DNA from: Oscillospiraceae bacterium
GTDB lineage: Bacteria; Bacillota; Clostridia; Oscillospirales; Acutalibacteraceae
Direction of reading: 5' to 3'
Length of the DNA: 64,000 nt
Assembly: GCA_015066295.1 (NCBI GenBank)
Contig: SVOR01000003.1
Coordinates: forward strand, 1-64,000
Positions 18,132-27,700 of this stretch are shown here, piece by piece (the stretch's first letter is position 1; each line of letters starts with the position of its first letter). Below the pieces are notes generated by a model. The model was given only the letters and a program-made list of their open reading frames with translations, searched no databases and was not told where the DNA came from. Both the position numbers and the translations under genes were made by a program.

Positions 18132-18160
18132 TGTATTGCGGGGGCAAATTAGGTATAATT
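18132..18160 (+). promoter_or_regulatory. Promoter of the 18.2-21.9 kb operon
   Basis: TTGTAT (18132-18137) and TATAAT (18155-18160) are spaced by 17 bp, 34 bases upstream of the first start codon. Confidence 0.65.
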
Positions 18161-18194
18161 AAAATGTATATATCTAAATTTCGAGGTGTTTTTA

Positions 18195-18860
18195 ATGAAA
18201 GAATTTACAGCAAAGGAATTGTTTTCCTTCGACCACACAATAGCGGCTGAGGTTTTCAGCGACGTAAACTATGCTTGGGAGGTTTTGCCCAAAATAGGTG
18301 ATTTTATCTTAAAGCTCGGCGAAACGTTATCCAAAGACCTTTTCGACAAAAAGGGCGATAACATCTGGATTGCAAAGAGTGCTAAGGTAGCACCCACAGC
18401 CAGCATTACAGGCCCTTGCATTATTGATGAGAATGCCGAAATCAGACACTGCGCCTTTATCAGAGGCAATGCAATTATCGGTAAGTCGAGCGTGGTAGGC
18501 AACTCTACCGAGCTTAAAAACGTTATACTTTTCGATAACGTTCAGGTGCCGCACTATAACTACGTTGGCGATTCGGTGCTTGGTCATTACTCACACATGG
18601 GTGCCGGCTCCATTACGTCAAATCTTAAATCGGATAAAAGCCTTGTTACCGTTAAATATGATGGTGGCAAATTTGAAACGGGTCGTAAAAAATTCGGCGC
18701 AATGCTTGGTGATTTTGTAGAGGTTGGTTGCGGCAGCGTGCTTAACCCCGGTACAATTATTGGCAAAAATACTAATATATATCCCTTATCATCTGTGCGC
18801 GGTTACGTTCCGGGTGGCAGTATCTATAAAAAGCAGGGCGAAGTTGCCACAAGGAGATAA
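18195..18860 (+). CDS. Left-handed beta-helix (hexapeptide) nucleotidyltransferase-like protein
   Basis: The 221-residue protein has a left-handed beta-helix made of hexapeptide repeats such as AKVAPTASITGPCIIDENAEI, IGKSSVVGNST and VGCGSVLNPGTIIGKNTNIY. It resembles the C-terminal acyltransferase part of GlmU-like UDP-GlcNAc pyrophosphorylases, without the N-terminal nucleotidyltransferase domain. It probably binds or modifies a nucleotide sugar. The ATG at 18195 is chosen over the GTG at 18186 because the GTG lies inside the GAGGTG ribosome-binding site. First gene of an operon leading to galU. Confidence 0.75.
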   Translation: MKEFTAKELFSFDHTIAAEVFSDVNYAWEVLPKIGDFILKLGETLSKDLFDKKGDNIWIAKSAKVAPTASITGPCIIDENAEIRHCAFIRGNAIIGKSSVVGNSTELKNVILFDNVQVPHYNYVGDSVLGHYSHMGAGSITSNLKSDKSLVTVKYDGGKFETGRKKFGAMLGDFVEVGCGSVLNPGTIIGKNTNIYPLSSVRGYVPGGSIYKKQGEVATRR

Positions 18861-18866
18861 GGCTCG

Positions 18867-19397
18867 ATGGAAAAGTGGGATATTTTAAACGGGGACGGAG
18901 AGAAAACGCATAAGACTGCGGTGCGTGGCAGAACTATTTTGTCAAGCGGCGAATATCATCTTGTTGTGCACATCTGGTTACTCTCCGAGGACGGCAGGTA
19001 TCTAATACAACGCCGTTCGCGTTTTAAAAAGCTTATGCCGGGCGAATGGGCGGCAACGGGCGGCGCAGCTGTATCGGGCGAAGATTCTTTTATGGCGGCC
19101 TCACGTGAGCTAAAAGAGGAGCTTGGCATTAAATCAGACAGAAACAGTCTTAAATTTGTTAAAAGAATTAAGAAAAGAAATTCCTTTGTTGACGTTTGGA
19201 TGATGAAAACCGACGTACCCGTAAGTGAATTACGACTTCAAAGAAGCGAGGTTGAAAAGGCGCAGTGGGTAACAAAGGAGCAGCTTAAAAAAATGATAGC
19301 CGATGGTGATTTTCACGACTATGGTAGGTATTACTGGTCTATTATCTTCGGTCTTGATAAGCAGGGTGATAGGCAGGCTGTCCCCGAAGGAGTTTAA
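18867..19397 (+). CDS. NUDIX hydrolase
   Basis: The 176-residue protein has a complete NUDIX box near residues 66-88: GGAAVSGEDSFMAASRELKEELGI fits GX5EX7REUXEEXGU when read across residues. The N-terminal WDILNGDGEKT resembles the isopentenyl-diphosphate isomerase-like NUDIX group, which hydrolyse or isomerise diphosphate substrates; the true substrate is unknown. It follows the beta-helix gene by six bases and precedes the zinc-ribbon membrane protein by two. Confidence 0.85.
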   Translation: MEKWDILNGDGEKTHKTAVRGRTILSSGEYHLVVHIWLLSEDGRYLIQRRSRFKKLMPGEWAATGGAAVSGEDSFMAASRELKEELGIKSDRNSLKFVKRIKKRNSFVDVWMMKTDVPVSELRLQRSEVEKAQWVTKEQLKKMIADGDFHDYGRYYWSIIFGLDKQGDRQAVPEGV

Positions 19398-19399
19398 AT

Positions 19400-20311
19400 A
19401 TGAGTTTACAAAAAGAAAAACGCACCTGCGTTGTTTGTCATTCCTATTTTTTCGAGGATGATGACGTGGTTTTTTGCCCCACCTGTGGTGCACCGCACCA
19501 CCGCGAATGTTATAATTCGCTAGGCAAGTGTGCTCTTGAGGAGCTTCATGGCACAGATAAAGAATATGATTTCAAAAAGATAACGCTTGAAGCCGAGCAG
19601 GAGCCTAAGGAAGAACCTAAAAAGCAGCCAACAGAGGCGCAGTGTGCATTTTGTTATACAAAGCTTAAAGAGGACGACAAGGTTTGTCCCTATTGCGGCA
19701 AGCCCCGTATAGGTATGGGCTTTATTGGTGTTGATTTCCTTGGCGGTGTCGACGGTGCAACCGATATTGGCGACGGCGTTACCGCTACCGAAGCCAGAGA
19801 TTTTGTTGTCGTCAATACACATAGGTATATACCTAAATTTGCTTCAAAAAGAAAAACGTCATGGAATTGGATGGCGTTCTTGTTACCGCAAGCGTGGTAT
19901 TTTTCTCGCAAAATGTATGCACTTGGCGCCGTTATTTTGGCAGTAATGGTCGCGTCAAGCATCATTACGTTACCCGCAACCAATGCAATACTTGCACAGC
20001 TACCACAGGAATATACCAACGAAGAGTTTATAAGATATTTGTTTGAGTCCTTATCCACGATGGATATAGTTCCGCTTCTTTTAATGGCGGTTAGCAGTAT
20101 CCTGAACGTAGCCGTTCGCTTGTTTGGTGGACTGTTTGGTGATTATTGGTATAAAAAACACGTTATATCAAAAATAAAGGATAGGGCAAATTCAGATTTA
20201 GAAATCGAAGATTATAACCAAAAGTATGGCGGCGTAAATATAATTTTGGGTCTTATAGGTATTATGATAATATCTAACCTACCGTCACTGTTAACACTCT
20301 TTATTTCATAG
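19400..20311 (+). CDS. Zinc-finger membrane protein (RING-like finger plus DUF2628-like region)
   Basis: The 303-residue protein starts with a RING-like Cys/His cluster (CVVC, then CPTCGAPHHREC, residues 10-35). A second zinc ribbon follows near 80-97 (CAFC, then CPYCGKP). After a short linker, WNWMAFLLPQAWYFSRKMY and several hydrophobic segments (residues about 165-300) form a DUF2628-like membrane domain. This layout is common in clostridial proteins of unknown function. It lies between the NUDIX and galU genes in the same operon. Confidence 0.7.
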   Translation: MSLQKEKRTCVVCHSYFFEDDDVVFCPTCGAPHHRECYNSLGKCALEELHGTDKEYDFKKITLEAEQEPKEEPKKQPTEAQCAFCYTKLKEDDKVCPYCGKPRIGMGFIGVDFLGGVDGATDIGDGVTATEARDFVVVNTHRYIPKFASKRKTSWNWMAFLLPQAWYFSRKMYALGAVILAVMVASSIITLPATNAILAQLPQEYTNEEFIRYLFESLSTMDIVPLLLMAVSSILNVAVRLFGGLFGDYWYKKHVISKIKDRANSDLEIEDYNQKYGGVNIILGLIGIMIISNLPSLLTLFIS

Positions 20312-20338
20312 ACTTTCAGTTAAAGGATGTGTAAATGT

Positions 20339-21208
20339 ATGAAGATTAAAAAGGCAATAATCCCCGCAGCAGGTATGGGTACACGCGTTTTACCCGCATC
20401 TAAGGTTGTGCCTAAGGAGATGCTTCCCATTGTCGATAAGCCGGCAATTCAGTACATCGTCGAAGAGGCGGTAGCGGCAGGCATTACCGATATACTTATT
20501 ATTACAAACCGCGGCAAGGGTGCAATAGAGGACCATTTTGACCACTCTTTTGAGCTTGAAGCTCTGCTTCATAAAAAGAAAAAATGGCAGGCTTATAAAG
20601 AGGTTACCTCGGTAAGTCAGCTTGCCAATATTTACTTTTTGCGTCAAAAGGAAACAAACGGACTTGGCGACGCCGTTTTGCGTGCCAAGCAGTTTGTAGG
20701 GGACGAGCCCTTTGCGGTACTCTACGGCGATGACGTTATCGTCGGTGAAACACCTGCAATCGGGGGACTTTGCGAAGCGTACGAAAAGTATGGCAAAAGC
20801 GTAGTTGGTATAAAGAACGTTACCGACCGTGAGGTTACACAGTATTGCTCTTTAAAGGTTGAGTCTTTAGACGATAAGACCTTTGCGGTTAGCGATATGA
20901 TCGAGAAACCGAGCATCTACAATAAGTTTTCAAACTATGCAATTTTGGGCAGATGCGTGCTTGAAAGTGAGATTTTTGAAATACTCGAAAACACACCACT
21001 CGGTGTTGGCAACGAGCTTCAGCTTACCGACGCTATGAAAACAATTGCAAGGCGCAAGGGTATGATAGGCGTGGAATTTGACGGTGAGCGTCACGATATG
21101 GGCAATAAATTCGGCTTTATTAAGGCTAACATTGACGTAGGCCTTGTGCATCCCGAAACCAAGGGTGAGCTTCGAGCATACATCAAAAAATTAGCAGAGG
21201 AATTATAA
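20339..21208 (+). CDS. galU: UTP-glucose-1-phosphate uridylyltransferase
   Basis: The enzyme makes UDP-glucose from UTP and glucose 1-phosphate for cell-envelope polysaccharides. The nucleotidyltransferase signature is IPAAGMGTRVLPASKVVPKE. Other conserved blocks are KPAIQYIVEEAVAAGI, VLYGDDVI, EKPS and GVEFDGERHDMGNK. The start at 20339 (289 residues) gives the usual MKIKKAIIPAAG opening; an upstream in-frame ATG at 20327 sits on the ribosome-binding site. The stop overlaps the next start by one base. Confidence 0.95.
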   Translation: MKIKKAIIPAAGMGTRVLPASKVVPKEMLPIVDKPAIQYIVEEAVAAGITDILIITNRGKGAIEDHFDHSFELEALLHKKKKWQAYKEVTSVSQLANIYFLRQKETNGLGDAVLRAKQFVGDEPFAVLYGDDVIVGETPAIGGLCEAYEKYGKSVVGIKNVTDREVTQYCSLKVESLDDKTFAVSDMIEKPSIYNKFSNYAILGRCVLESEIFEILENTPLGVGNELQLTDAMKTIARRKGMIGVEFDGERHDMGNKFGFIKANIDVGLVHPETKGELRAYIKKLAEEL

Positions 21209-21888
21209 TGAAATATACAACCTTGCTTTTTGATTCGGACGATACCTTGCTTGATTTTGCACGCTCCGAAAAAGAGGCTTTAAAAATTGTTATGTGTGAG
21301 AACGGTCTGCCCTTTAGCGACGAAATTCATACTTGTTATTCTCGCGCCAATAAAAGCTTTTGGGAAGCGTATGAATGCGGAGAGATTGAGAAAAGCGAGA
21401 TATACGTAGGCCGTTTCAGAAAGTTTTTAAGTGATAGCGGCATTGATGCTGACCCTGCCTTTATAGCAAGAAACTATGAGGCTAATCTTGCAAAGCAATT
21501 TTTTATGATAGACGGTGCGGCTGACCTTATTAAAAAACTTAAAGAAAAGTACCGCATCTACATAGTTACTAACGGTAACGAGCAAATACAAAAAAGCCGC
21601 CTTAATGGTAGTGGACTTATAAATTTAGTTGACGGTGTTTTTGTGTCTGAAGCGGTAGGTGTGCCTAAGCCCGAAAAACGATATTTTGATTATGTTTTTT
21701 CTCAAATAGAAGAAAAAGACAAAGCAAAAATACTTATTATCGGTGACAGTCAGTCGTCAGATATTTTGGGCGGCATAAACGCAGGTATTGATACCTGCTG
21801 GTATAATCCGTTTGGTAAAACGGGCAAATACACCCCAACCTATGAAATTAAAAATTTAAGTGAACTCGAAAAAATGCTTGAGAGCTAA
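21208..21888 (+). CDS. HAD-family hydrolase, YjjG-like nucleotidase
   Basis: The 226-residue HAD phosphatase has motif I LFDSDDTLLDF at residues 7-17, motif II VTNGNEQIQKSR, and motifs III/IV VGVPKPEKRYFD and IIGDSQSSDILGG. The order and the cap domain match the YjjG-type pyrimidine nucleotidases, which dephosphorylate (non-canonical) nucleoside monophosphates. The substrate is inferred from family only. It is translationally coupled to galU through a TAATG overlap. Confidence 0.88.
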   Translation: MKYTTLLFDSDDTLLDFARSEKEALKIVMCENGLPFSDEIHTCYSRANKSFWEAYECGEIEKSEIYVGRFRKFLSDSGIDADPAFIARNYEANLAKQFFMIDGAADLIKKLKEKYRIYIVTNGNEQIQKSRLNGSGLINLVDGVFVSEAVGVPKPEKRYFDYVFSQIEEKDKAKILIIGDSQSSDILGGINAGIDTCWYNPFGKTGKYTPTYEIKNLSELEKMLES

Positions 21889-21905
21889 TCTCAAGCATTT
21901 TTTGT
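21869..21905 (+). terminator. Rho-independent terminator of the galU operon
   Basis: AAATGCTTGAGA (21872-21883) and TCTCAAGCATTT (21889-21900) form a 12-bp stem overlapping the stop codon, followed by T residues. A second palindrome, GATGCTAT with ATAGCATC (21958-21980), lies just upstream of the Rhs gene. Confidence 0.85.
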
Positions 21906-22025
21906 TTGCGAAAAAAACGGAATTTCTGCTACGTTTCGACAAAATTTTCGAAAAGAAGATGCTATAATTTTAATAGCATCTTTTTTATATGCGGAAATTT
22001 GTAAAATGAAAACGGAGGAGAAACA

Positions 22026-24665
22026 ATGAAAAAAAGAATTTTAGCTATTATATTAGCATTAGCGATGCTAATAGGCGTTTGCCCGTTGGAAACTCTTGTT
22101 TGTGCGAAAGAAGCAATTTCTGCGGCTTTTACCCAAACGGTAGAGGGCAACCTCGATGAGCAAGAAACAATTGCCGAAGAGGTCTTCGTTATAGGCGAGG
22201 ATGAAAGTCGCCGTGACGAAACCACAAAGCACTACATTTTAAGCAACGGCAACCGAAAAGCCGTTAAATATTCACAGCCGGTACATTATAAAAATAACGG
22301 CAAATGGGTGGATATTGACAACACACTTGAATATGACGAAACAACCAACGAATATACCAACAAAGAAAATTCGTTTAAGGTTAATTTTAATAAAAATTCA
22401 GGCAGCGAAAAATTATTTGCCATTGAAAATAGCGGCTACACAATGTCTTGGAAATACAAGTCAAATTCGAGCAATAGGTCGGTAGTTAACGGTAAACCTC
22501 AGGCAAATAAGAGCGAAAATCTTAACGGCTTTGAAAAATACACCGAAAAGGTTAATAGCAAGATAAAATATGAGGGCTTTGAAGACAAAAGCACGCTCGA
22601 GTATGTTGTAACCGCTACGGGTGTTAAAGAAAACATAATTTTACAGTCGGCTGACTGTAAAAACGAATTTACATTTGAGGTTAAAGCTGACGGCTTAAAC
22701 CTAACAAAAAATGAAGACGGCAGTATTACTTTCACCTCTAAAGAAACAAACGAAGTGGTGTTCTATATTCCTGCGCCATTTATGTATGATGCAAACAACG
22801 AAATATCATACGACGTAGAGTATAACATTATTTCAAAAAATAAGAAGCATACATTAACCTTGTCGGCAGACCGCGAGTGGCTTGACAGTGCCGACAGAGC
22901 CTATCCCGTAACCATTGACCCTGTTGTTGAAACACAACAGAAAAAATCGACAATTGCATCAACCTTTGTTTCGAGCGAAATGCCAAGCACCAATTTTGGC
23001 AACGCTGGTGACGCCTATGTTGGTGTTGAATCAGCGAATTACGGAATTTGCCGTTCTCTATTCAAAATTCCGTTACCAAGCTTAAACAAGGGCGATATGG
23101 TTGTTGGTGCATATATGGGACTTTATTTGCATAATAACAGCTTTTACACAAGCAGTATGCCAGACAAGCAAATCAATGCGCATGCCATAACTAAATCTTG
23201 GAACGAAACAAGTGTAACTTGGAACTCAAACGTTACGTACGATAGTGTTGTATTGGACTATAATTACATAAAACGAAGCGAAACCAGTGGCTCACTTTGG
23301 TTAAAACAGTTTGATATAACACGAACAGTTAAAGGCTGGTATGAGGGCACTTCTACCAACTACGGTATTATGATTAAGGCGGCGGCAGAGACGGGTAGTA
23401 ACGCCGACGTTGCGGCGCGCTCATGCTTCTGGACCGAAAATCAAGACGGGTCATCTGATTTATATCCTTTTATTGCCATTGAATATCGCAACAACAAGGG
23501 CTTAGAAGATTATTGGAGTTATACAACTGCAGGTGCAGAGGATGCAGGAACCGCATATATTAACGATTTTACGGGCAACCTTGTGTTTGCTAATACTATT
23601 GCATCAAGCAGTAGTGAATTGGGTGCTCTATCAATACAATTAGTATATAACGGATATGTTGCCGGCACAAAGTTTGTTGCAGCAAAGGGCAACAATATGA
23701 CGACCACCGTTGGACAAGGATGGCGACTTAACGTGCTGCAAACCGTTAGGCCGTCAAGCGTTTATAATTTAAGTGGTAGTGCCGCTACTAATTATCCATA
23801 CGTATACGAGGATAGCGACGGCACCGAACACTATTTTTATAAAGATACCTCGTCGGGTACAACCAAATACGTAGACGAGGATGGCTTAGGTCTTACCTTG
23901 TCTTTGGGAACAAGCTCTGTAAATTGGAAATACCGTATTACAGACAAAGCAGATAACAAATACTATTTCAATTCGGTAGGTAACCTTTATGTTATAAAGG
24001 ATGCCAACGGTAATGAACAATTAAGAGCAACCTACGATTCAACAAATAAGAGGATTTTAACCGCAAAAGATGCGGCAGGTCACCTATTCTCGTTTACCTA
24101 TACCAATGATTATATTACCAAAATCACCGACCCCGCTATGCGTGAAACCTCGTTTTATTACGGTGGTGTAGGCAGAACTACGACCGTCACATTCAACGAC
24201 GGCACCTATGCTCAATATGAATATGATAGTGACGGATGCTTAACTAAAGCAATCGCAAGTAGCGGATATACCATTGAATTTACCTATACAGAAGGTTCAA
24301 AAGGCAAAAGAGTTGCTAGTGTTTTTGAAAAAGGCGAAACAACCGAGAACCCCGGTTCTGAAGATGGTCAGATGATAACCTTTGACAGAGCACAATATAA
24401 TACAACCATTATTCGCACTGCTGGTCTTGACGGCATACACAATACCGAGGATGCAAATTGCGGCGCCGACGACGTTATTACTGTTTTACAGTTTGATAAT
24501 GCAGGTCGTACAATTTCACAACAGTTGCGTTACGGTAGCGGTGAGGAAATAGGCGCGGGCGCATATACCTATACTTCGGCAAGTATGACACCTCTACACT
24601 TGGCTCTAAAAACAAGGTTGCAACAAGTGCCTCGCTTGGTAAAAATACTTACAATTTACTTATAG
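22026..24665 (+). CDS. Rhs/YD-repeat (WapA-like) polymorphic toxin, N-terminal part before a frameshift
   Basis: The protein has a signal peptide (residues 1-28), an N-terminal beta region, and a DNRLRE-type domain near residues 300-470 (TFVSSEMPSTNFGNAGDAYVG, then ITKSWNETSVTWN), as in B. subtilis WapA. YD repeats begin near residue 600 (LRATYDSTNKRILTAKDAAG, YEYDSDGCLTKAI). The last 28 residues are out of frame: at about 24579-24583 one base appears missing. The natural frame continues without interruption into the gene at 24737-28522. Together they would make a secreted protein of about 2165 residues delivering a C-terminal toxin. The lesion may be a real mutation, a phase switch or an assembly error. 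Confidence 0.85.
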   Translation: MKKRILAIILALAMLIGVCPLETLVCAKEAISAAFTQTVEGNLDEQETIAEEVFVIGEDESRRDETTKHYILSNGNRKAVKYSQPVHYKNNGKWVDIDNTLEYDETTNEYTNKENSFKVNFNKNSGSEKLFAIENSGYTMSWKYKSNSSNRSVVNGKPQANKSENLNGFEKYTEKVNSKIKYEGFEDKSTLEYVVTATGVKENIILQSADCKNEFTFEVKADGLNLTKNEDGSITFTSKETNEVVFYIPAPFMYDANNEISYDVEYNIISKNKKHTLTLSADREWLDSADRAYPVTIDPVVETQQKKSTIASTFVSSEMPSTNFGNAGDAYVGVESANYGICRSLFKIPLPSLNKGDMVVGAYMGLYLHNNSFYTSSMPDKQINAHAITKSWNETSVTWNSNVTYDSVVLDYNYIKRSETSGSLWLKQFDITRTVKGWYEGTSTNYGIMIKAAAETGSNADVAARSCFWTENQDGSSDLYPFIAIEYRNNKGLEDYWSYTTAGAEDAGTAYINDFTGNLVFANTIASSSSELGALSIQLVYNGYVAGTKFVAAKGNNMTTTVGQGWRLNVLQTVRPSSVYNLSGSAATNYPYVYEDSDGTEHYFYKDTSSGTTKYVDEDGLGLTLSLGTSSVNWKYRITDKADNKYYFNSVGNLYVIKDANGNEQLRATYDSTNKRILTAKDAAGHLFSFTYTNDYITKITDPAMRETSFYYGGVGRTTTVTFNDGTYAQYEYDSDGCLTKAIASSGYTIEFTYTEGSKGKRVASVFEKGETTENPGSEDGQMITFDRAQYNTTIIRTAGLDGIHNTEDANCGADDVITVLQFDNAGRTISQQLRYGSGEEIGAGAYTYTSASMTPLHLALKTRLQQVPRLVKILTIYL

Positions 24666-24736
24666 GCGGCAACGGCGAGGATGCAAGTCTTTGGGAAAGC
24701 GTAATTGGAGATACCATCACAGGCACAACAACGGCG

Positions 24737-27700
24737 GTGAGCACACAAAAATATATGGGTGCAAAATCGCTGGAAATAAAAAATACAGCTTTGACGGATG
24801 GTGGCGTTAGCTTTTTAAGACAAAGGGTTAATAAATTTGAAATCGGCAAAAAATACACCCTTTCGGCATACGTTAAAACGGTTGGCCTCGCAAGTGTTGA
24901 CGGCATAGTATCGCCAAACGACTATAAAGGCGCATATATTCAGGTTAATGCCTGTGATTCGTCGGGCACCGCGATAGCCGAAGCGTATTCGGAATTATTA
25001 ACCGAGGATACCGACAAAGACATTAACAACGGCTTCAGAAGATTGTCGGCAACCATAGAAATCCCTGAAAATACGGCGCAAATAAGGGTTTATGTGGCAC
25101 TTAGAGATATGACGGGCTCGGCATACTTTGATTGTATCCAGCTTGAAGAGGGTGATGTCGCCAGCACCTATAATATGCTTGAAAATGCAAGCTTTGAAAC
25201 CACGTCGGGCGGTTTGCCGACCAAGTGGACGGTTAAAAACATTACCTACAGTATATCCGACGATACCGTTAAACAGGGCTTCAGCACTGCGACCAAAAAA
25301 CATGGCGCCGGTTCAATGCGTATACTTGGCTCGGCAAGCACACAAAAGCATATTTATCAGCGTGTGCCCGTTGAACCTAACGATAACGATACGTATATTG
25401 TAAGCGGTTGGGCAAATGCGTATGCCGTCAGCAATGTGTTACATTCGGCGAATTTTGATATCTGTCCCGAGGTTAAATATACAAAAACCGATGCAAGCGG
25501 TACCAAAACTACGGTTTACCAAAAGAAAACCGCGGCAAAATTCAATACTTCCGTAACAGGTTGGCAATATAGCGCCAGCTCGTTCTCGCTTAAATATACG
25601 GGTGGTGAATCGGGCTGTACATATAAACCAGAGATGGTTACCGTAATAGTTAGATATTACAATCAGGCAAATAGGGTTTACTTCGACCACATTATGCTTT
25701 GCAAGGAGCCCGCATCAACCTATACCTACGATAAAAAGGGTAACGTTGTTTCTGTAGCGGCAAACGGCGAGCAAAGCACAAACTCGGTATATGATGATAA
25801 TAACGACCTTGTTTCATACACCGATACGGTGGGCAACAAAACAGAACTGCTTTATAACGACTATCATCAATTGATACGTACAATAACACCAAAAGGTGTA
25901 TTTATCGTTAATGGTTATAACGATAACGGCACCTACAGGGCTACCGAAAAACGCAACAAAGCGAGCGCTGCAAACGCAACCCTGACTATAAGAACCCATC
26001 AGGATTATCATACCGATGATACAAGCACCGCAGTAAAGGAAAATGCCTACGTAAAATCGGTTTATGACGAGCACGGCAGAGCATCGGCGACCTATACTTA
26101 TGACTATGCTTCGGGTGCCGTAACCTCGGTTACCGATGCCAAGAATACCGAAACAGTTAACACCTATAACGATGATTTCACCCTTTTAACCGCAGTTCAA
26201 ACAGGCAATAGCAAGGTTTCTTATACATACAAAGAGGGTAGCAGTATAGTAACTTCCATATTGTTTGGTTCGGCGGCAAAAAATGAGCAGTATAGTTTTG
26301 AATATGATAATTTTGGTCGTGTAACGGCTACTAAGGTGGACAATACCGCCCTTGCAACCAATACCTATGCACCACGTAATGGTGCGCTCACCTTGACAAC
26401 CTACGGTAACGGTGATACAATAGGTTATAGATACAATCGTTTAGGTCTTGTTGACCAGACCGTACGCACTGATGGCGACAATGTAAGAACATTTAATTGG
26501 GCATATTCGTCGGTAGGTGTGTTATTAAGTCATACTGATAGCGCAAATAACCGCAAATATAATTACGACTATGACTCATTAGGCAGACTTATCCGTCAAG
26601 AAATTCGCACACAGGATAATTCGGGTCATATCGGTTTTGTTGAGCAGGGTTATGATTTACGCAACAACATAAACAAACTTATCCTTACCATCGGTAGCAC
26701 AACGGTTAAGCAAAACTATAGTTATTCAGCATATAGCAAAAACGATGCCGACGGTAATGCTATTGCAAATAGTTCTGCAAGTTATGCTAAGGATAATTTG
26801 CCTACGCTTTATGAAATAGAGTCAGGAGCATATGCTACCTATACCTATGACTCAATAAACCGACTTAACAAGCGTACACTTTCAACCGACAGACCAATAT
26901 ACAACAACTATGTATACTGGCTGTCTGATAGAAATACCGCCGATACCGTTGACCTTTACAGAACAACACAGCTATTAAGGGAAATTGTAGACAACACAGC
27001 GTATGACTACACCTATGATGTATCGGGTAATATAACAGCTATATCTAAAGCAGAACGAGCTGAAACTAATACCGATGCAATTGAAATTACAGGCTCGGCA
27101 GAATACCGTTCATACGCTTACGATAACCTGAATCAATTAATACGTGAAAACAACACAAGTAATGGTAAAACAACCGTATTTGCTTATGATGAGTTAGGTA
27201 ATATTACTTCAAAAACCGAGTATTCTTATACCACAGGCGATTTAGGCGCTGTAAACAAAACTATACTTTACGGCTACTCAAACGACGGTAAACAAGGCTG
27301 GAATAATCTGCTTACCTCGGTTGACCTTAACGGTGACGGTGTTATTACCGCTAATGAGCAGATAAGCTATGATGAAATAGGCAATCCTACAAGCTATCTT
27401 GGTAATACACTTGCTTGGGATGGCAGACAATTAACAAACTATAATGATATTATCTACAGCTACGATGCTGACGGTATCAGAGCAAGTAAAACCGCAGATA
27501 ATATTAAGACCGAATATTACTACGTAGGCGACGTAATACATTACCAGGTATCTACAGATATTACTACGGGTGAAAAGGTAAACGAATTATACTTCTTGTA
27601 TGATAGTTACGGTCACCTTACCGCAATTAAACTTATTACCGGTGAATCTAACGACATATACTACGTAACCACCAATATGCAGGGTGACGTACTGGGCATC

